Shown: piece by piece, positions 1-5,129 of the stretch | Layout: every line of letters begins with the position of its first letter | How positions within the stretch are numbered: the stretch's first letter is position 1 | Assembly (NCBI GenBank): GCA_031177845.1 | Contig: JAPSGG010000161.1 | Span: 1 to 5,129, forward strand | Source of the DNA: Chromatiales bacterium | GTDB lineage: Bacteria > Pseudomonadota > Gammaproteobacteria > JACCYU01 | DNA length: 5,129 nucleotides | Direction of reading: 5' to 3' | Made by a program: the position numbers and the translations under genes | The notes under the pieces: model-generated | What the model saw: only the letters and a program-made list of their open reading frames with translations | Told to the model about the DNA's origin: nothing | The model's database searches: none

Positions 1-199
1 CCTTCACTTTTCCTAGCGCGACCTTCATGGAGCCCGTGAATGGCAGGATTCAATCACATTTTATTACGACCGGATGGCATTCCACGTTCAACTCGGGGTG
101 TCCGATACGGAGTGAGTTGCTCAGGCTTGGCGGCGCGTGCCGCTAGGCCGCTGTTTCATCCCTTGTACGTTTAAAGCTATGCTTCGAAAGGAAACTGCC
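1..199. other. Upstream region without a supported gene
   Basis: No convincing coding sequence was found here. One + frame is open from the window edge to a stop at 144-146, giving 47 residues, but the peptide resembles no family I recognise and may be chance. On the minus strand an ATG at about 29 opens a frame that runs off the left edge (M-K-V-A-L-G-K-V-K), but it lacks a good Shine-Dalgarno and cannot be judged from nine codons. No strong sigma-70 promoter stands out; TATGCT at 178-183 is a possible -10 but has no good -35 partner. The 3' end of the region is the untranslated leader of the hydrolase gene. Confidence 0.4.
187..194 (+). promoter_or_regulatory. Ribosome binding site deciding the hydrolase start
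   Basis: AAAGGAAA contains AGGA at 189-192, seven bases before the ATG at 200. This favours that ATG over the longer in-frame start at 137, which has no purine-rich site and would add 21 residues that do not look like part of the fold. Confidence 0.6.
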
Positions 200-913
200 A
201 TGGGTAATTTCGTACTGGTACATGGCGCATGGCACGGCGCCTGGTGCTGGTACAAGGTCGCCCCTCTGTTGCGCCAGAAGGGGCACAAAGTTATTTGTCC
301 CGACCTGCCAGGTCATGGGCGGGATCGGACTCCGCTGTTGGAGGTTACGCTGCAAACCTATGTAGACCATGTCTGCGCGGTGCTCAATGCCGAACTCGAA
401 CCGATGATCCTGGTTGGTCACAGCATGGGAGGCGCGGTGATCACGCAAGCGGCCGAGCAGCGGCCCGATAAGATCGCTAAGCTTATCTATCTGGCAGCCT
501 TCCTGCTGCAAGACGGACAGTCGTGCCTTGACATAGCGAAGGCGGATAATGAAGCTTTATTTCTGCCGAAGGTCGTGCTTTCAAAGGACAAGCGCTTCGT
601 GAGCCTGAGAGAAGAGTGCCTGAAAACCGTTGTCTACGAAGATTGCTCCGAAGAGGATGTCGAGCTTGCTCGGATGCTTTTAACGCCCCAGGCCTGCGCA
701 CCTCTCGCCACACCGGTACGCACGACGAGGCAGAACTATGAGCGCATACCGCGGGCGTACATCGAGTGCACGCTCGACAAGGTGATATCCGTGTCGATGC
801 AGAGAATGATGTGTTCCATGTTGCCGTGCCAAAGCGTGTCCTCCCTGCGCACCAGCCATTCGCCGTTTCTCTCTTCGCCACGGGAGTTGGTCAGCTACTT
901 GACAGCATCGTGA
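200..913 (+). CDS. Alpha/beta-fold hydrolase, EstA / plant methyl-esterase-like
   Basis: This 237-residue protein is a cytosolic-type serine hydrolase of the alpha/beta-hydrolase superfamily, in the branch that includes plant salicylate methyl esterases and hydroxynitrile lyases and bacterial EstA-like esterases. Starting from the ATG at 200, the N-terminal strand runs into an HGAWHGAWCW block (about residues 8-17), the oxyanion-hole HG region typical of this branch. The nucleophile elbow GHSMGG puts the catalytic Ser at about residue 75. An acid-loop segment YIECTLD supplies Asp at about 193, and TSHSPF near the C-terminus supplies His at about 220, so the triad is complete. The length fits the family (about 230-270). 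There is no signal peptide or membrane segment. The substrate cannot be read from sequence; a small ester is the usual guess. The gene stands alone, with a riboswitch-like leader for the next gene starting at its stop. Its codon use looks somewhat less GC-rich than its neighbours, which may hint at a separate origin. Confidence 0.87.
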   Translation: MGNFVLVHGAWHGAWCWYKVAPLLRQKGHKVICPDLPGHGRDRTPLLEVTLQTYVDHVCAVLNAELEPMILVGHSMGGAVITQAAEQRPDKIAKLIYLAAFLLQDGQSCLDIAKADNEALFLPKVVLSKDKRFVSLREECLKTVVYEDCSEEDVELARMLLTPQACAPLATPVRTTRQNYERIPRAYIECTLDKVISVSMQRMMCSMLPCQSVSSLRTSHSPFLSSPRELVSYLTAS

Positions 914-920
914 TGCGAAC

Positions 921-1075
921 CTGAAGGGAGTATCGCTTCCCGCCAGCGGCTCCGCGCGTCGGAGCCTCACTCGAGGTAGCCGTTCTCAATTCATACTGCG
1001 AACTGCCGGCTTGCGGATGACCGTCGGCCTTACATTCTGTAAGATGCTGCGCAGCACATGTGCTGGACGGCCAGG
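921..1075 (+). ncRNA. Candidate yybP-ykoY-like (manganese) riboswitch in the TerC leader
   Basis: The 233-base leader of the TerC gene contains blocks, in the expected order, that resemble the Mn2+-sensing yybP-ykoY riboswitch, which is known to precede TerC-family and other Mn2+ exporter genes. AAGGGAGTATCGC (924-936) resembles the conserved 5' AAGGGGAGUAGC. A 7-bp hairpin follows (948-954 with 960-966, 5-base loop). AGCCGTTCTCAATTC (978-992) resembles GUCGUCAAUUC. CCGGC at 1006-1010 and a CTTAC/GTAAG hairpin (1029-1033 with 1039-1043) match the later CGGC and terminal hairpin elements. Differences are clear: one G short in the first block, two extra bases in the second, and no obvious GCAAGACC 3' block or strong closing P1 stem. 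It may be a divergent, degenerate or misjudged aptamer, and its 3' edge is approximate. The assignment is from memory of the family consensus, not a covariance search. Confidence 0.45.
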
Positions 1076-1109
1076 GTGCTTTTCGTTCACATGAAGATCG
1101 GCAGTTCGC
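998..1109 (+). repeat. 11-base perfect inverted repeat, possible switching stem in the TerC leader
   Basis: GCGAACTGCCG at 998-1008 is the exact reverse complement of CGGCAGTTCGC at 1099-1109, with one more G-U pair possible at 1009/1098. The left arm lies inside the aptamer-like part and the right arm lies about 40 bases before the TerC start. GCGAAC also occurs at 915-920, so GTTCGC at 1104-1109 has two mutually exclusive partners. This is what an expression platform could use, but pairing in the RNA is inferred, not shown. Confidence 0.55.
1052..1065. repeat. 14-base perfect palindrome in the TerC leader
   Basis: CAGCACATGTGCTG is perfectly self-complementary. It overlaps a second palindrome, GCTGCGCAGC at 1046-1055. 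It could be a dimeric-regulator operator or part of a hairpin in the leader RNA; nothing in the sequence decides between these, and I recognise no known operator. Confidence 0.4.
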
Positions 1110-1146
1110 CTTCGCGATGTCTGGATCGCTCTCTGAGGTATGAAAG

Positions 1147-1944
1147 ATGCTGGAGTTGCTGACAAGCCCCGATGCCTGGATCGCTTTCCTCACGCTCACC
1201 GCGTTGGAGCTGGTGCTCGGCATCGACAATATCGTTTTCATCTCGATTCTGGCAGACAAGCTTCCTGAGCATCAGCGCGACCTTGCGCGGCGCGTCGGCT
1301 TGGGATTCGCTATGTTCATGCGCATCGTCCTGCTGCTGCTGCTGTCCTGGATCATCGGGCTGACCGCACCGCTGTTCGAAATACTGGCTCAGGAAATCTC
1401 GGGCCGCGATCTGATCCTAATCAGTGGTGGCCTCTTCCTCTTGTATAAGGCTACCAAGGAGATCCATCAGCTGCTGGAAGGAGAGGAAGGACATGGCTCG
1501 GCGGTGGTGGCGGCGACCTTATGGTCGGTAATTGTTCAGATCATCATTATCGATGCCGTGTTCTCGCTAGACTCGATCATTACCGCTGTCGGTTTGGTCG
1601 ACGAGATCGCGATCATGATCGCGGCGGTCATCGTGGCGGTGGCCCTCATGATGGTAGCTGCAGGGTCCATCGGGCGCTTCGTGTCTGCGCACCCGACCAT
1701 CAAGATGCTCGCGCTTTCATTCCTGTTCATGATCGGCGCGGTGCTGGTCGCCGACGGATTCGGTCATCACGTGCCCAAGGGCTACATCTATTTTGCAATG
1801 GCGTTTTCGGTCGTGGTCGAACTCCTGAACATGCGTTTGCGAAAGCGGCCCGCCGAGCCGGTGCACCTGCACGAACGTTATACGCGCGGGACTCCTGGGC
1901 CTGCTAGGCGGGACCCGGATCGAACGACTAGCCCGACGACATAA
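1147..1944 (+). CDS. TerC family integral membrane protein (YgdQ/YoaE-like)
   Basis: This 265-residue polytopic inner-membrane protein belongs to the TerC family (LysE superfamily), whose members are linked to Mn2+ export, to metal supply for exported proteins and, in some cases, to tellurite resistance. The family signatures are present: ELVLGIDN (residues 21-28) in the first helix and DAVFSLDS (136-143) in the middle, carrying the acidic residues thought to bind metal in the membrane. About seven hydrophobic helices can be seen, near 10-33, 51-73, 87-100, 118-136, 143-170, 186-205 and 211-228. The last 30 or so residues after LRKR are a polar, Arg/Pro-rich cytoplasmic-type tail. The first five residues and the ELVLGIDN spacing fit YgdQ-type members, which lack the CBS/CorC domains of larger relatives. 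GAGG at 1135-1138, eight bases upstream, supports the ATG at 1147. An ATG at 1140 is in another frame. The riboswitch-like leader suggests control by Mn2+. The exact transported ion is inference. Confidence 0.93.
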   Translation: MLELLTSPDAWIAFLTLTALELVLGIDNIVFISILADKLPEHQRDLARRVGLGFAMFMRIVLLLLLSWIIGLTAPLFEILAQEISGRDLILISGGLFLLYKATKEIHQLLEGEEGHGSAVVAATLWSVIVQIIIIDAVFSLDSIITAVGLVDEIAIMIAAVIVAVALMMVAAGSIGRFVSAHPTIKMLALSFLFMIGAVLVADGFGHHVPKGYIYFAMAFSVVVELLNMRLRKRPAEPVHLHERYTRGTPGPARRDPDRTTSPTT

Positions 1945-2003
1945 GGTAGCAGCCGGAGGGGGAACATCGGCATCGATACCGTAGTCCCAGCGAGAGGTAA
2001 AAT

Positions 2004-2033
2004 CGGACACCACCAGGACAACTCAGCGATAAT
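2004..2033 (+). promoter_or_regulatory. Possible sigma-70 promoter before the first DUF2914 gene
   Basis: GATAAT at 2028-2033 matches five of six bases of the -10 consensus, and CGGACA at 2004-2009 matches four of six of the -35 consensus, with an 18-base spacer. It would start transcription about 55-60 bases before the ATG at 2097. The 152-base gap after TerC shows no hairpin plus T-run terminator, so read-through from TerC is also possible. Confidence 0.27.
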
Positions 2034-2096
2034 CGCCCTCATACGCTAAATGACTTGACAGTCGCCGTACCGCACGAGCACTAGGGGAACATTGGA

Positions 2097-2945
2097 ATGA
2101 TCCGCCACAGGCGCCGGATGCGTTATCCCAGATCCCGATACACACGCTTTATTGTTAACGCCGCGCTGATCGCCTGGGCGGGAGTGCTCCTGGTCGCGAT
2201 CGTTAACAAGTCGGCCGAGAACCGACCCGGCGCGGATGTCATAACCTCCGAGATCACAGCGCGGCCTCCAAACAGCGACGCAGCCGAGTCCAGGCGCAGG
2301 GGACAGGGTGCCGATATCGCGACCGGCACACGGACGCGCAGCAATGGACGGATCAAACCATCCGGGACGATCGCGCAGGCTCGCAGCTCGCAAATCCCGC
2401 CATCGGCACTTGAACGGGCTGAAAGCATGGCGCGGGGTGGGTCTGATGCTCATGTGGGCAGTGCGAATGGCGTTGCCACACCCAACGCCGAGGCGGGATC
2501 TGTGGCGACCGTCGATCAGAGGGCAAGCCTGCGGCAGTCAGACATCGCGCAACTGGAAACCAACTCCGAACTCTCGGCTGAAGCGTCGCCTGGCACGGTG
2601 GCGCGGGCGCAGTTCACTACCGGCATCCGGGGGCGGGAGCCGATCAACCGCGTGGAGGCGGTTTTTTCCGTCAATGGACAGGTCTACTCACTGGATGGAA
2701 GGCCGCTGTCTACGCTCTACTACTTTACGGAGGTGACTGGGATGGGCGGCGAGGCGATCGTCCACCGCTGGGAGTACGATGGGCAGGTCGTGCAGGAAAC
2801 CTCATTCGAGATTGGCGATGACCGCTATCGCGTCTACTCCAAAAAGGTCCTACTGCCCGGCACGGAGGGCAACTGGCGAGTCGTCGTGACCGACGGACAG
2901 GGCAACATCATGCAGACCGACAGCTTTTTTCACCAAGGCTCATAG
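2097..2945 (+). CDS. Membrane-anchored DUF2914 domain protein (first of a tandem pair)
   Basis: This 282-residue protein has three parts. The N-terminus is strongly basic (Arg/His-rich, residues 2-17) and leads into one hydrophobic helix at about 18-36, which by the positive-inside rule predicts a cytoplasmic N-terminus and a periplasmic body. A polar linker of low complexity (about 40-165) is rich in Ala, Ser, Gly and Arg. The C-terminal domain (about 168-280) matches what I know of DUF2914: ARAQFTTGI, REPINRVE, LYYFTE, VHRWE, SFEIG, a WR/RVYS core and a closing TDSF. The function of DUF2914 is not established. AGGGGA at 2083-2088, eight bases upstream, supports the ATG at 2097. The downstream paralogue at 3322-4185 shares the architecture, and their C-terminal domains are a little over half identical by hand alignment. 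This copy has about seven extra residues (around 191-204) before LYYFTE. The linker motif SDIAQLET (148-155) recurs in the paralogue. Confidence 0.87.
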   Translation: MIRHRRRMRYPRSRYTRFIVNAALIAWAGVLLVAIVNKSAENRPGADVITSEITARPPNSDAAESRRRGQGADIATGTRTRSNGRIKPSGTIAQARSSQIPPSALERAESMARGGSDAHVGSANGVATPNAEAGSVATVDQRASLRQSDIAQLETNSELSAEASPGTVARAQFTTGIRGREPINRVEAVFSVNGQVYSLDGRPLSTLYYFTEVTGMGGEAIVHRWEYDGQVVQETSFEIGDDRYRVYSKKVLLPGTEGNWRVVVTDGQGNIMQTDSFFHQGS

Positions 2946-3321
2946 CCAAGCTGCAATCCCATTATGCTAGGCTGAGTTGTGTGCACCAGAGCAGCAACCC
3001 AACGGTAGATCGCCATAGTCCCGGTGATGTCGTGTTATCACCGAACCCCATGGTTGAGCTTTGTCGGCTTAGCAGTCATTGCGCATCCGCCGGCCGTAGC
3101 AGGAACCTTGAATCTCCCCTCCTTCTGCCCTGTATGCACCCGCGTCCAAAAGGTCGCGCGAGATCAGGAGCGAGCGGCTATCGGGCCTTTGAACGCCGCA
3201 GGGCCGTGACAGTCTCTAACAATAGCGGGCGATAGTGACGTCGATCATCAAAATCCGTTTGGCTTATAAAGCCGCAGATTCGCCGCCGCCGCAGCCGCCA
3301 CAGCTTTACCAGGACAGCCAA
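2946..3321. other. Intergenic gap between the DUF2914 paralogues
   Basis: This stretch of about 376 bases has no well-supported gene. One short + frame at 3027-3209 encodes about 60 residues with a signal-peptide-like start (hydrophobic WLSFVGLAVIA, then a possible Ala-X-Ala-type site near AVAG) and a CPVC motif, but it has no Shine-Dalgarno and no known relative. A GTG at 3235 is in frame with the second DUF2914 gene, but the sequence between it and 3322 is a GCC-rich stretch (3281-3299) that looks like leader rather than protein. TATAAA at 3265-3270 could be a -10 box, with only a weak TCGATC at 3241-3246 as -35. No terminator-like hairpin with a T-run was seen. Confidence 0.45.
3311..3314 (+). 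promoter_or_regulatory. Ribosome binding site deciding a GTG start
   Basis: AGGA lies seven bases before the GTG at 3322. The earlier in-frame GTG at 3235 has no comparable site. With the 3322 start, the two paralogues align from residue 1 with no gap up to the membrane helix (the N-A/G-A-L block falls at residues 21-24 in both), which strongly favours this start. Confidence 0.7.
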
Positions 3322-4185
3322 GTGAGACGCCGTAAACGCCAAGCTCGTCGCACAAGAAATCCGAACCGCCGTTATCTGCTAAATGGTGCGCTGATCTTGT
3401 GGGCAGGCGCGGTCACTATTGCCTTTCTGATCCAGAAGCCGGACGAAGACGCAGCCAAGGTCGGTTCCGAGAAATCCGCGCCGCGGGCCGTGGCGCAAAG
3501 CAGCGATCAAAGCCGCCCTCGGTTTGCGCGGGAGAATGATGATCCGCCGTCGGATACGGCTCGACCGCGCTCAGGCGCGCGCGATTCCGTCGATGCGTCC
3601 GACACGGTCGCGCAAGTGAATCAGCCGCAAGCTGGGCAAGCCACGATCGCGCGGCCTCAAGCTCAGCTTCCCGCTCAACCCGCACCGGGGCCGCGCCCTC
3701 AGCCTGAATCAGATCGCGCCCTCTTGGCCCAAGAGGAAACCCGGTCCGAAGCGGAATCGGAGGCGGGCGATGCCGGTAGCGACTCGACCGCCCAGGCGAC
3801 GTCCGATGTCGCGCAGTTAGAAACCGCTACGGACGCGGTGAATACATCCTCTCCGCACTTGGCCAGGGCGCAGTTCACCACAGGCATCGAGAACAGAGAG
3901 CCGGTCGATCGCGTGGAGTCGGTCTTTCCGACGAGCGGAGAGGCGCTCAGGACGCTCTATTACTTCACCGAGATCAGGGACAAGAGCGGCGCGATCGTCG
4001 TCCATCGCTGGGAACTCAACGATCGGGTGATGGCGGAGGTCTCATTCGAGATCGGCGGCCCTCGCTGGCGCGTCTATTCCAGCAAGGACTTGACGCCCGC
4101 CATGACGGGCCAGTGGCAAGTCTCTGTCGTCGCCGCCGACGGGGAGATCATCCATACCGACAGCTTCGTATACGGAGGGCCTTGA
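3322..4185 (+). CDS. Membrane-anchored DUF2914 domain protein (second of a tandem pair)
   Basis: Read from the GTG at 3322 this is a 287-residue protein with the same plan as its upstream paralogue. A basic N-terminus (RRRKRQARR near residues 2-10) precedes one membrane helix at about 18-37 (YLLNGALILWAG and on). A long linker (about 40-178) is rich in Pro, Gln, Ala and acidic residues, with a Q/P/A stretch around 100-132 and a Glu/Ser/Ala stretch around 138-160. The C-terminal DUF2914 domain (about 180-285) shows ARAQFTTGI, REPVDRVE, LYYFTE, VHRWE, SFEIG, WRVYS and TDSF. The linker motif SDVAQLET (161-168) matches the sister protein's, although the linkers otherwise do not align. A periplasmic body anchored in the inner membrane is the likely topology. 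The role is unknown; an envelope binding or scaffolding function is only a guess. Starting at 3235 would add 29 residues and give 316. The RND adaptor gene begins 136 bases after the stop. Confidence 0.88.
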   Translation: MRRRKRQARRTRNPNRRYLLNGALILWAGAVTIAFLIQKPDEDAAKVGSEKSAPRAVAQSSDQSRPRFARENDDPPSDTARPRSGARDSVDASDTVAQVNQPQAGQATIARPQAQLPAQPAPGPRPQPESDRALLAQEETRSEAESEAGDAGSDSTAQATSDVAQLETATDAVNTSSPHLARAQFTTGIENREPVDRVESVFPTSGEALRTLYYFTEIRDKSGAIVVHRWELNDRVMAEVSFEIGGPRWRVYSSKDLTPAMTGQWQVSVVAADGEIIHTDSFVYGGP

Positions 4186-4321
4186 GCTTCATGAGATTCT
4201 TGAGGATCGCTCCCGCGGTCGGCGTCTGAACCGCCAAGCTCGGGATCACCAAGAATCGCACGCGCCTCGCCAGCTTGACCACCGACATGATGCAGCAGTC
4301 TCCTGCTTCAAGAATTTTTCT
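4186..4321. other. Spacer between the second DUF2914 gene and the RND adaptor
   Basis: This 136-base spacer holds no gene on its own. The adaptor's reading frame stays open through it, but without an ATG, GTG or TTG start that would beat 4322. TTGACC at 4275-4280 resembles a -35 box, but no -10 lies at the right distance. No terminator is evident, so co-transcription with the DUF2914 gene is possible. Confidence 0.4.
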
Positions 4322-5129
4322 ATGTTGATCGCCAATGGGCACGCCGCAAAGCACTGGCTTCGGTCCTTTATCATCGTGTTGCCAGGATTCTCATCGCTTC
4401 CCACCGCCGCCGAGCCGGCGCTGGTCACTGTCGTGGAGGCCACTGTTTCGCGCATTGTCGATGAACTCCCATTGACTGGCACAGTGACCTCCAAACGCCA
4501 TGCCGCGTTGTCTCCACGCGTGAGTGGCCTGGTATCTGCAGTACACTTCGATGCCGGCGACCACGTTCACAAGGGGGAGGTGCTGCTCGAACTCGATTCG
4601 GTGCTGGCCGAACTTCAACTGCGCCGCGCAGAGGCGGCCGTCGCGGAGGCGCAGGCGCGCCTGGTTGAGGGCGAACGCCTGCGCGACGAGGCATTTAGGC
4701 TGGTGCGCGATCACACCATACCGGAGACCCAGGTGCTGGCCGCGCAGGCCGAGGTACGGGTGCGTGCCGCTGCGCTCAGTCGCCTCGAAGCGGAACGTAA
4801 TCAGCAGGCGGAGACCGTACGGCGGCATGCCCTGGTTGCTCCCTTTGCCGGTGTCATCAGCCGCAAGCTGACCGAGGCAGGCGAATGGGTGGAGACCGGC
4901 ACGCCGGTGCTCGAACTGGTCTCGGTCGATGATCTCAGGCTCGACGTCGAGGCACCGCAGGAGCAATTCCACGATATCGAGATTGGCATACCGGTTACGA
5001 TACGCCTTGATGCCCTGCCCGGTCGTGTATTCGATGGGCAAGTCGCGGCCAAGGTCCCAGTCAAGGATCCGGCCGCCCGGACCTTTCTGGTGCGCGTTGA
5101 GGTCGATGATCCGGACGGACTCATGACAC
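4322..5129 (+). CDS. RND efflux periplasmic adaptor (membrane fusion protein), 3' end cut by window
   Basis: This open frame runs off the right edge after 269 codons, so roughly 90-110 residues are missing from a family usually about 350-400 long. The protein is the periplasmic adaptor (MFP/HlyD type) that joins an inner-membrane RND pump to an outer-membrane channel. Residues 1-30 look like a signal peptide: a basic start, hydrophobic FIIVLPGF, and TAA before EP as a likely cleavage point. The first lipoyl half is at about 60-92 (RVSGLV, then DAGDHVHKGEVLLELD). An Ala/Glu/Arg-rich coiled-coil hairpin spans about 93-166. The second lipoyl half is at about 168-200 (LVAPFAGVISRKL, then GEWVETGTPVLELV), followed by the start of the beta-barrel (from about 205). 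The substrate cannot be told. The ATG at 4322 has only a weak purine stretch (AAGAA, 4310-4314) upstream; the frame is open further upstream but offers no better start. A pump gene probably follows outside the window. Confidence 0.93.
   Translation, partial: MLIANGHAAKHWLRSFIIVLPGFSSLPTAAEPALVTVVEATVSRIVDELPLTGTVTSKRHAALSPRVSGLVSAVHFDAGDHVHKGEVLLELDSVLAELQLRRAEAAVAEAQARLVEGERLRDEAFRLVRDHTIPETQVLAAQAEVRVRAAALSRLEAERNQQAETVRRHALVAPFAGVISRKLTEAGEWVETGTPVLELVSVDDLRLDVEAPQEQFHDIEIGIPVTIRLDALPGRVFDGQVAAKVPVKDPAARTFLVRVEVDDPDGLMT

Noticed and set aside
1..29. Minus-strand ATG frame running off the left edge
   Set aside because: Only nine codons are visible and there is no Shine-Dalgarno, so a divergent gene cannot be supported.
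899..904. Perfect TTGACA -35 hexamer at the end of the hydrolase gene, possibly for the TerC leader
   Set aside because: No acceptable -10 box lies 16-18 bases downstream (the bases there are CTGAAGG and nearby), and the hexamer is explained by the Leu-Thr-Ala codons.
2055..2060. Perfect TTGACA before the first DUF2914 gene
   Set aside because: At the right spacing the sequence is GCACTA or similar, a poor -10, and transcription would start almost on the ribosome binding site.
2046..2453. Minus-strand and alternative-frame open frames across the first DUF2914 gene
   Set aside because: They are shadows of the real gene: Arg/Pro/Ala-rich translations with no domain and no ribosome binding site.
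3281..3299. GCC triplet run as a microsatellite
   Set aside because: It is short and imperfect (interrupted by GCA), within the range expected of a GC-rich leader.
4391..5041. Long minus-strand open frame of 216 codons
   Set aside because: It lies entirely opposite the RND adaptor, whose lipoyl and coiled-coil features are clear. The antisense frame is an effect of GC-rich codons and resembles no family.

Overview
The window looks like a chromosomal piece of a Gram-negative bacterium, most likely a proteobacterium. It is fairly GC-rich by eye, the proteins are typical of proteobacterial envelopes, and the last gene is a periplasmic adaptor of an RND-type tripartite efflux pump. No phage, IS, CRISPR, tRNA or rRNA sequence was seen. 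All five genes recognised are on the + strand.

Layout. Positions 1-199 hold no supported gene. A serine alpha/beta-hydrolase of the plant-esterase/EstA-like type follows (200-913), with its full Ser-Asp-His triad. A 233-base leader (914-1146) separates it from a TerC-family integral membrane protein (1147-1944). This leader carries several yybP-ykoY (manganese) riboswitch-like blocks and an 11-base perfect long-range inverted repeat that could support switching. Next come two tandem paralogues (2097-2945 and 3322-4185). Each has a basic N-terminus, one membrane anchor, a long low-complexity linker and a C-terminal DUF2914 domain. They are separated by a 376-base gap with no convincing gene. 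The window ends inside the RND periplasmic adaptor (4322 to the edge), which has a signal peptide, a split lipoyl domain, a coiled-coil hairpin and the start of a beta-barrel.

How the genes may work together. The theme is the cell envelope and export: a TerC protein probably linked to Mn2+ handling, two periplasm-facing anchored DUF2914 proteins, and an efflux adaptor probably followed by its inner-membrane pump outside the window. The spacers (136 to 376 bases) are too long to show a tight operon, so functional coupling of the DUF2914 pair to either neighbour is inference only. The least described parts are the DUF2914 pair, whose otherwise divergent linkers share a short conserved motif, and the variant TerC leader.
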